A stretch of DNA of 9,349 bases, taken from NCBI GenBank assembly GCA_944388635.1, contig CALXJN010000045.1, forward strand, positions 1-9,349, given 5' to 3'. Both the position numbers and the translations under genes were made by a program. The DNA comes from an uncultured Clostridia bacterium. Lineage in GTDB: Bacteria > Bacillota > Clostridia > TANB77 > CAG-508. Positions 5,334 to 9,349 of the stretch are shown one piece after another. Every line of letters begins with the position of its first letter. The stretch's first letter is position 1. Below the pieces are notes generated by a model, which had not been told where the DNA came from, ran no database searches, and was given only the letters and a program-made list of their open reading frames with translations.

Positions 5334-5682
5334 ATGGAAAAAAATGTTAAAGTAGGAATGCTCCTCGATTTATACGGGGAGATGTTAACAGAAAAGCAAA
5401 AAGATATATTAGACTTATACTATAATGATAATTTATCACTTGCTGAAATTTCAGAAGATGTCGGTATAACAAGGCAAGCTGTAAGAGATAGTATTGTGAA
5501 AGGAGAGAATAAACTTTTTCGGATTAGAAGAAAAACTAGGAATTATGAAAAAGGTTCAAAAACAAGAAAAGCAGATACAAAAGATATTATCAGAATTATC
5601 AGCAATCCAAACAAAATATACAGACGAAGAAATAGAAAACATTTTAGAAAACGTTGCAAAAGAACTTAAATGTTTAGTTTAA
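5334..5682 (+). CDS. ylxM: YlxM/p13-like HTH protein, SRP-associated, with +1 shift at CGG 5520
   Basis: YlxM is a small helix-turn-helix protein encoded just before ffh in Firmicutes and linked to the signal recognition particle. Residues 1-62 show LLDLYGEMLTEKQKDILDLYY, then the HTH LSLAEISEDVGITRQAVRDSI. The zero frame reaches in-frame CGG at 5520 and would continue as a very basic, unrelated tail to 5669. Skipping C5520 gives GLEEKLGIMKKVQKQEKQI and an ordinary acidic/basic coiled-coil end, stopping at 5680-5682 (115 residues, normal length). LEEKLG fits the conserved YEEKL segment of the family. A weak AAGGG (5321-5325) serves as ribosome binding site. It lies 22 bases before ffh. Confidence 0.9.
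5520..5523 (+). other. +1 recoding site CGGA in ylxM
   Basis: In-frame CTT TTT CGG ATT. Dropping the C gives TTT GGA TTA GAA GAA AAA CTA GGA, restoring the conserved E-E-K-L stretch. Here the Gly itself is not strictly conserved in relatives, but the downstream frame clearly is. Confidence 0.85.
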
Positions 5683-5704
5683 GTTAAGAAAGGAATGAAA
5701 GCAT

Positions 5705-7057
5705 ATGGCTTTTGAAGGATTATCAGCAAGATTACAAGGGATAACAAAAAAGCTTAGAGGAAAAGCAAGAATAACTGAAAGTGATTTAAAAGAAATTTTA
5801 AGAGAAGTTAAACTTGCACTTTTAGAGGCAGATGTAAACTATAAAATAGTAAAAGAATTTATATCAGACATAGAGAAAAAAGCCCTTGGTCAAAATGTAC
5901 TTGCGTCCCTTACTCCAGGACAACAAGTTGTAAAAATTGTAAAAGATGAACTTGTAGAATTGCTTGGAGGAGTAGAAAGTCGTATAAATTTTACACCAAA
6001 CCCACCAACAATAATAATGCTTGTTGGACTTCAAGGTTCAGGTAAAACAACAACAGCAGGAAAACTTGCAAATTTACTTAGAAAACAAGGAAAGAAACCT
6101 TTACTTGTTGCATGCGATGTGTATAGACCAGCAGCAATAAAACAATTACAAGTAGTTGGAAATTCATTAAATATTCCAGTGTTTGCAAATGAGACATCAA
6201 AAGATGTTGTACATATTGCAAAACAAGCAATGAATGTTGCAATGTCAAAATTAAATGATGTAGTGATACTTGATACTGCAGGAAGGTTACATATTGATGA
6301 AGAATTAATGAAAGAACTTCAAAACATAAAGCAAAGTGTAAAACCACATGAGATACTACTCGTAGTAGATAGTATGACAGGTCAAGATGCTGTAAATGTT
6401 GCACAAAGCTTTAATGAAAAGCTTGGAGTAGATGGAGTAATATTAACAAAGCTTGATGGCGATACACGTGGTGGAGCCGCACTTTCAGTAAAAAAAGTTA
6501 CAGGTAGACCAATAAAATTTGCAGCAACAGGAGAAAAACTAAGTGATATAGAAGTATTTCACCCAGACAGAATGGCAACAAGAATTTTAGGAATGGGAGA
6601 TGTACTTTCAATAATTGAAAAAGCCGAGGAAGCTTTTGATGAACAAGAAGCAATCGAACTTGAGAAAAAATTAAAAAAGCAAGAATTCGATTTAGACGAT
6701 TATTTAACACAATTAAGGCAGATAAAGAAAATGGGTTCATTTTCATCAATACTTAAAATGTTACCAGGGATGAATAAACTTGGAGATATAAAAGTAGATG
6801 ATAAAGAATTCGTTAAGATAGAAGCTATAATTTGTTCGATGACTAAAAAAGAAAAAAGAAATCCAAAAATCTTAAATGGAAGCCGAAGACAAAGAATAGC
6901 AAAAGGTTCAGGAACAACAGTGCAAGATGTAAACAAATTCATGAAATCTTTTGAAATGACACAAAAAATGATGAAACAAATGAATAATAAAAAAGGTGGA
7001 ATGAAAAATGCACTTAAAAACTTAAACATGAATGACTTAAAGAACCTTAAGATTTAG
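5705..7057 (+). CDS. ffh: Signal recognition particle GTPase Ffh
   Basis: Ffh binds SRP RNA and signal sequences and delivers nascent membrane proteins to FtsY. The 450-residue product is full length. The N domain is at about 1-95. The G domain has the P-loop GLQGSGKT (108-115), DVYRPAA (138-144), DTAGR (190-194), DTRGG (253-257) and TKLD (248-251). The Met-rich M domain follows from about 325, with the RNA-binding NGSRRQRIAKGSG (391-403) and a Met/Lys/Asn-rich tail. AAAGGA precedes the start at normal distance. It is the largest gene of the window and contains no CGG in any forward frame. Arg is coded by AGA, AGG, CGT (5981, 6467) and CGA (6884), showing that CGT and CGA keep their arginine meaning. 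Confidence 0.98.
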   Translation: MAFEGLSARLQGITKKLRGKARITESDLKEILREVKLALLEADVNYKIVKEFISDIEKKALGQNVLASLTPGQQVVKIVKDELVELLGGVESRINFTPNPPTIIMLVGLQGSGKTTTAGKLANLLRKQGKKPLLVACDVYRPAAIKQLQVVGNSLNIPVFANETSKDVVHIAKQAMNVAMSKLNDVVILDTAGRLHIDEELMKELQNIKQSVKPHEILLVVDSMTGQDAVNVAQSFNEKLGVDGVILTKLDGDTRGGAALSVKKVTGRPIKFAATGEKLSDIEVFHPDRMATRILGMGDVLSIIEKAEEAFDEQEAIELEKKLKKQEFDLDDYLTQLRQIKKMGSFSSILKMLPGMNKLGDIKVDDKEFVKIEAIICSMTKKEKRNPKILNGSRRQRIAKGSGTTVQDVNKFMKSFEMTQKMMKQMNNKKGGMKNALKNLNMNDLKNLKI

Positions 7058-7102
7058 TTATTAACTTTTAAATATAATCAATTTGCAGGAGGTGAATAAA
7101 AA

Positions 7103-7333
7103 ATGGTAAAAATCAGATTAAAAAGAGTAGGAAAGAAAAAAGCTCCTTTTTATTATTTATTTGTTGCTGACTCAAGAAGCCCAAGAGATGGCAAAATAAT
7201 AGAACAAATCGGAACTTATGATCCTATGCAAGAACCAGCTGTAATTTCTTTAGACAAAGAAAAATGCGCTACTTGGATAAAAAATGGTGCAAAACCAACA
7301 GATTCTGTTAAAACTTTAATAGAAAAAGCATAA
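7103..7333 (+). CDS. rpsP: 30S ribosomal protein S16
   Basis: S16 is a small-subunit assembly protein. The 76-residue sequence begins VKIRLKRVGKKKAPFYY and continues VADSRSPRDGKIIEQIGTYDP, the family signature. A GGAGGTG ribosome binding site stands 9 bases upstream. The single CGG (7210) is out of phase (ATC GGA) and causes no shift. It follows ffh by 45 bases in the conserved order ffh-rpsP-khpA-rimM-trmD-rplS. Confidence 0.98.
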   Translation: MVKIRLKRVGKKKAPFYYLFVADSRSPRDGKIIEQIGTYDPMQEPAVISLDKEKCATWIKNGAKPTDSVKTLIEKA

Positions 7334-7349
7334 GTGGAGGACTAAGATT

Positions 7350-7580
7350 ATGAAAGACATTTTACAAACAATTATTGAAAGCTTAGTAGACGACAAATCT
7401 CAAATACAAATAAACCAAAAAGAAGAGGACAAAAATGTAGTATTTGAAGTAAAAGTCGCACACGAAGATATGGGCAGAGTAATTGGAAAAGAAGGAAGAA
7501 TTGCAAAAGCAATAAGAACTATTTTCAAAGCAGTAGGAAGCAAAGAACAAAAGAAAGTTACAATTGAATTCGTAGATTAA
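7350..7580 (+). CDS. khpA: KH-domain RNA-binding protein KhpA (YlqC)
   Basis: KhpA is a 76-residue single KH-domain protein that binds RNA, pairs with KhpB in many Firmicutes and affects cell division and small-RNA regulation. The RNA-binding loop is GRVIGKEGR (42-50), with the G-x-x-G at 46-49, followed by the helix IAKAIRTIFKAV. GTGGAGG precedes the start, which lies 16 bases after rpsP. Position between rpsP and rimM is the standard one; the ylqD gene found here in B. subtilis is absent. Confidence 0.93.
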   Translation: MKDILQTIIESLVDDKSQIQINQKEEDKNVVFEVKVAHEDMGRVIGKEGRIAKAIRTIFKAVGSKEQKKVTIEFVD

Positions 7581-7592
7581 TAAGGAGCAAAC

Positions 7593-8099
7593 ATGCAAAA
7601 CTTATTAGAAATAGGTCAAATAGTAAATTCATATGGAATAAAAGGCTTTTTTAAAGTCGTACCATTTACTGATAACATTACAAGATTTAATGATTTAAAA
7701 ACAATATACATCGAAAAGAATAAAAAACTAGAGGAAAAAGAAATAGAAGAAGTGAAATATCATAAAAACTTAGTTTTATTAAAATTAAAAGGAATAGATG
7801 ATATTAACCAAACTCTAGAATATAAAAACTGTTATATAAAAATAGACAGGAAAAATGCAGTAGAACTTCCAAAAAACAGCTATTTTATCATAGATTTAAT
7901 AGGAATGGAAGTTTACACAGAAAATGAAGAACTTCTTGGAAAAATAACAGATGTATTTCCAACAGGAAGTAATGATGTATATGTTGTAAAAGATGAACTA
8001 GGCAAACAAATATTATTGCCAGCAATAAAAGATGTAATAAAAGATGTAAATGTAACAGACAAAAAAATGATAGTTCATTTATTAGAAGGAATGGTATAA
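7593..8099 (+). CDS. rimM: Ribosome maturation factor RimM
   Basis: RimM helps mature the 30S head by binding S19. The 168-residue product has the N-terminal barrel starting LLEIGQIVNSYGIKGFFKV (family pattern G-x-I-x-x-x-x-G-x-x-G) and a C-terminal PRC-barrel from about 95, with YFIIDLIGMEVY, LLGKITDVFPTGSNDVYVV and ILLPAIKDVI. AAGGAG precedes the ATG. There is no in-frame CGG. The stop is one base before the trmD start, indicating coupled translation. Confidence 0.95.
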   Translation: MQNLLEIGQIVNSYGIKGFFKVVPFTDNITRFNDLKTIYIEKNKKLEEKEIEEVKYHKNLVLLKLKGIDDINQTLEYKNCYIKIDRKNAVELPKNSYFIIDLIGMEVYTENEELLGKITDVFPTGSNDVYVVKDELGKQILLPAIKDVIKDVNVTDKKMIVHLLEGMV

Positions 8100-8100
8100 T

Positions 8101-8809
8101 ATGAAGTTTAGTGTACTTACACTTTTCCCAGAAATGTTTGAAATGCTAAATTCTAGTATAATTGGAAGAGCAAAGGAAAATGGAATTATAGAAATTGAAA
8201 CAATTAATATAAGAGATTTTTCTAAAAACAAACATAAAAAAGTAGATGATACACCTTATGGTGGAGGTGCTGGAATGGTAATGATGCCAGATGTGGTATA
8301 TGAAGCATATCAAGCTGTAAAAACGGATAATGCAAAAGTAATATACTTATCTCCGCAAGGCAAAACTCTAACACAAGGAAAAGTAAGAGAATTAAGCAAA
8401 GAAAAACATTTAATATTACTTTGCGGACACTATGAAGGAATTGACCAAAGAGTCTTAGATGAAATTGTAGATGAAGAAATCTCCATAGGAGATTATGTTT
8501 TAACAGGTGGAGAACTACCAAGCATGGTATTAATAGATAGTGTATCTAGGTATATAGACGGTGTAATAAGCAAAGAATCAATAGAAGAAGAAAGTTTTTC
8601 AAATGAGCAGAGCTTATTAGAATATCCACAATATACAAGACCAGAAGAATTTCATGGGATGAAAGTACCAGAAGTACTTCTAAGCCGGACATCATGAAAA
8701 CATATCAAAATGGAGAAGAGAACAGTCTTTAGAAATAACTAAAAAAAAGAGACCAGATTTAATAAATAAAATTTTAAAAGAAGGAGAAGAAAATAATGGA
8801 CATAATTAA
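8101..8809 (+). CDS. trmD: tRNA (guanine-37-N1) methyltransferase TrmD, with +1 shift at CGG 8686
   Basis: TrmD makes m1G37 in tRNAs with G36-G37 (Leu, Pro and Arg-CCG isoacceptors), a mark that prevents +1 frameshifting. Motifs are DDTPYGGGAGMVM (49-61), LSPQGK (83-88), CGHYEGIDQR (108-117) and IGDYVLTGGELP (129-140), forming the SPOUT trefoil knot. Around 161-166 the sequence is EEESF where the E. coli enzyme has its catalytic Asp in EDSF; Glu here may be a lineage trait. The zero frame reaches CGG at codon 196, followed shortly by a stop at 8695-8697. Skipping C8686 gives LLSGHHENISKWRREQSL and the C-terminal tRNA-binding helices to a stop at 8807-8809, 235 residues in all, the normal length. 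It overlaps the rplS start by 14 bases. Confidence 0.94.
8686..8689 (+). other. +1 recoding site CGGA in trmD
   Basis: In-frame CTA AGC CGG ACA TCA TGA. Dropping the C gives AGC GGA CAT CAT GAA AAC, restoring the conserved S-G-H-H motif. Unshifted ribosomes would make a 198-residue protein lacking the C-terminal domain. Confidence 0.89.
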
Positions 8810-9293
8810 ATCTATCGAACATGAACAATTAAAAGAAAAAGTTCCAGTACTAGATGTTGGAAATACTGTAAGAGTTCATGCTAAGATAAAAGAAGGAAAC
8901 CGTGAAAGAATCCAAGTATTCGAAGGTATTATAATTAAAAAACAAGGTGGGGGATTAAACGAAACATTTACAGTAAGAAAAATTTCTTATGGTGTAGGTG
9001 TTGAAAAAACATTTTTATTACACTCACCAATGGTAGAAAAAGTTGAAGTTGTAAGAGTTGGTAAAGCTAGAAGAGCAAAACTTTATTATTTAAGAGATAG
9101 AGTTGGTAAATCTGCTAGAACTAAGGAAAAGGTAGGAGCTAGAATCGAGACTAAAGAAGTAACTCTAAAAGAAAACTTAGAAGAAGCTCCAGCTGAAGAA
9201 TTAGAAAAACCAGCTATTGAAACTGAAACACCAGTTGTAGAAGAAACTGTAGATACAGTTACAGAAGAAGCTACAACAGAAGTAAAAGAATAA
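8796..9293 (+). CDS. rplS: 50S ribosomal protein L19 with an acidic C-terminal extension
   Basis: L19 sits at the 30S-50S interface. Residues 1 to about 117 match the family: MDIIKSIEHEQLKEKVP, FEGIIIKKQGGG, TFTVRKISYGVGVEKTF, and KARRAKLYYLRDRVGKSARTKEK split around 85-110. Ordinary L19 ends near there. This protein runs on for about 48 residues of Glu, Thr, Val, Ala and Pro, strongly acidic and probably disordered. AAGGAGAAG precedes the start, which lies inside the shifted 3' end of trmD; this overlap itself supports the longer trmD frame. Arg at 8901 is CGT. There is no in-frame CGG. Confidence 0.95.
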   Translation: MDIIKSIEHEQLKEKVPVLDVGNTVRVHAKIKEGNRERIQVFEGIIIKKQGGGLNETFTVRKISYGVGVEKTFLLHSPMVEKVEVVRVGKARRAKLYYLRDRVGKSARTKEKVGARIETKEVTLKENLEEAPAEELEKPAIETETPVVEETVDTVTEEATTEVKE

Positions 9294-9302
9294 TAAGAAA
9301 AT

Positions 9303-9336
9303 TGGACGTTAGCGGAAGCAAAGCTTCCGACGTCCA
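9303..9336 (+). terminator. Strong hairpin after rplS, probable operon terminator
   Basis: TGGACGT (9303-9309) pairs with ACGTCCA (9330-9336) and CGGAAGC (9313-9319) with GCTTCCG (9323-9329), around an AAA loop, with one 3-base bulge. That is 14 base pairs, much richer in G and C than its surroundings. GCGTTTTG follows at the window edge, so the T-run is only partly visible. A dispersed palindromic repeat is the alternative. Confidence 0.6.
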
Positions 9337-9349
9337 CATGTGCGTTTTG

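Noticed and set aside
821..8689. Sequencing or assembly insertion errors
   Set aside because: An error process cannot see reading phase, yet all eight extra bases are C at the first position of an in-frame CGG and directly before a Gly codon. Raw reads were not available, so this stays the main alternative to exclude.
821..8689. CGG reassigned to another amino acid without a frameshift
   Set aside because: Reading CGG as any three-base codon leaves the downstream frame wrong at all eight sites, so reassignment alone cannot restore the proteins.
821..8689. Four-base decoding of CGGN as arginine
   Set aside because: It would restore the same frame, but Gly is the conserved residue at several sites (S-G-H-H of TrmD, G-R-Y of SpoIIAA, G-L-I-W of SigF, T-x-G of SpoIID). 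Only peptide data can exclude it fully.
632..8809. Five pseudogenes (spoIIAA, sigF, spoIID, ylxM, trmD)
   Set aside because: trmD and the spoIIA genes are needed for growth or sporulation, their shifted frames are fully conserved, and every break is the same single C before a glycine codon. Decay would give varied lesions and stop codons.
1..9349. tRNA, rRNA, CRISPR arrays, insertion sequences or attachment sites
   Set aside because: No tRNA or rRNA-like segments, no regularly spaced repeats and no transposase or integrase frames are visible in the window.

Overview
The window is a strongly AT-rich piece of an endospore-forming Firmicute, most likely an uncultured Clostridia member. The evidence is the spoIIA operon (spoIIAA-spoIIAB-sigF), spoIID and a spoIIQ-type gene, followed by the ylxM-ffh-rpsP-khpA-rimM-trmD-rplS translation/secretion cluster, plus AGGAGG-type ribosome binding sites and TTGACA-type promoters.

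Layout. 1-369: 3' end of an unrelated surface-type protein gene, then two hairpin terminators. 531-605: spoIIA control region with Spo0A-box matches, two perfect inverted repeats and a sigma-A-like promoter. 632-3127: spoIIAA, spoIIAB, sigF and spoIID, closely packed. 3133-4053: a sigma-F-type promoter and spoIIQ. 4096-5135: two leftward small exported, membrane-anchored proteins of unknown function, each with its own terminator. 5265-9293: promoter and rightward operon ylxM to rplS. The last 50 bases hold a strong hairpin.

Main discovery. Five genes (spoIIAA, sigF, spoIID, ylxM, trmD) look broken by single-base frameshifts, eight in all, four of them in spoIID. All eight follow one rule: the break is an in-frame CGG codon, and skipping its C so that the next codon is GGN (Gly) restores the conserved protein. 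I scanned every CGG in the window by hand. Eight are in phase with a gene, and all eight are shift sites. Twenty-five lie inside genes but out of phase, and none disturbs a frame. CGG is never used for arginine here, although CGT, CGA, AGA and AGG are. The simplest reading is that CGG has lost its arginine meaning and that CGGN acts as a four-base glycine codon or obligate +1 frameshift site, at high efficiency. Sequencing error or pseudogene decay would not respect codon phase and glycine identity in this way.

The genes form two functional sets. SpoIIAA, SpoIIAB and SigF are the partner-switch that activates forespore sigma-F; SpoIID and SpoIIQ act on peptidoglycan during engulfment. The second cluster makes SRP (Ffh), ribosomal proteins S16 and L19, and the factors KhpA, RimM and TrmD. 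trmD is itself a shift gene. Its enzyme makes m1G37, the tRNA modification that suppresses +1 frameshifting and that is placed on the tRNA-Arg(CCG) which would normally read CGG, so a feedback link is possible.
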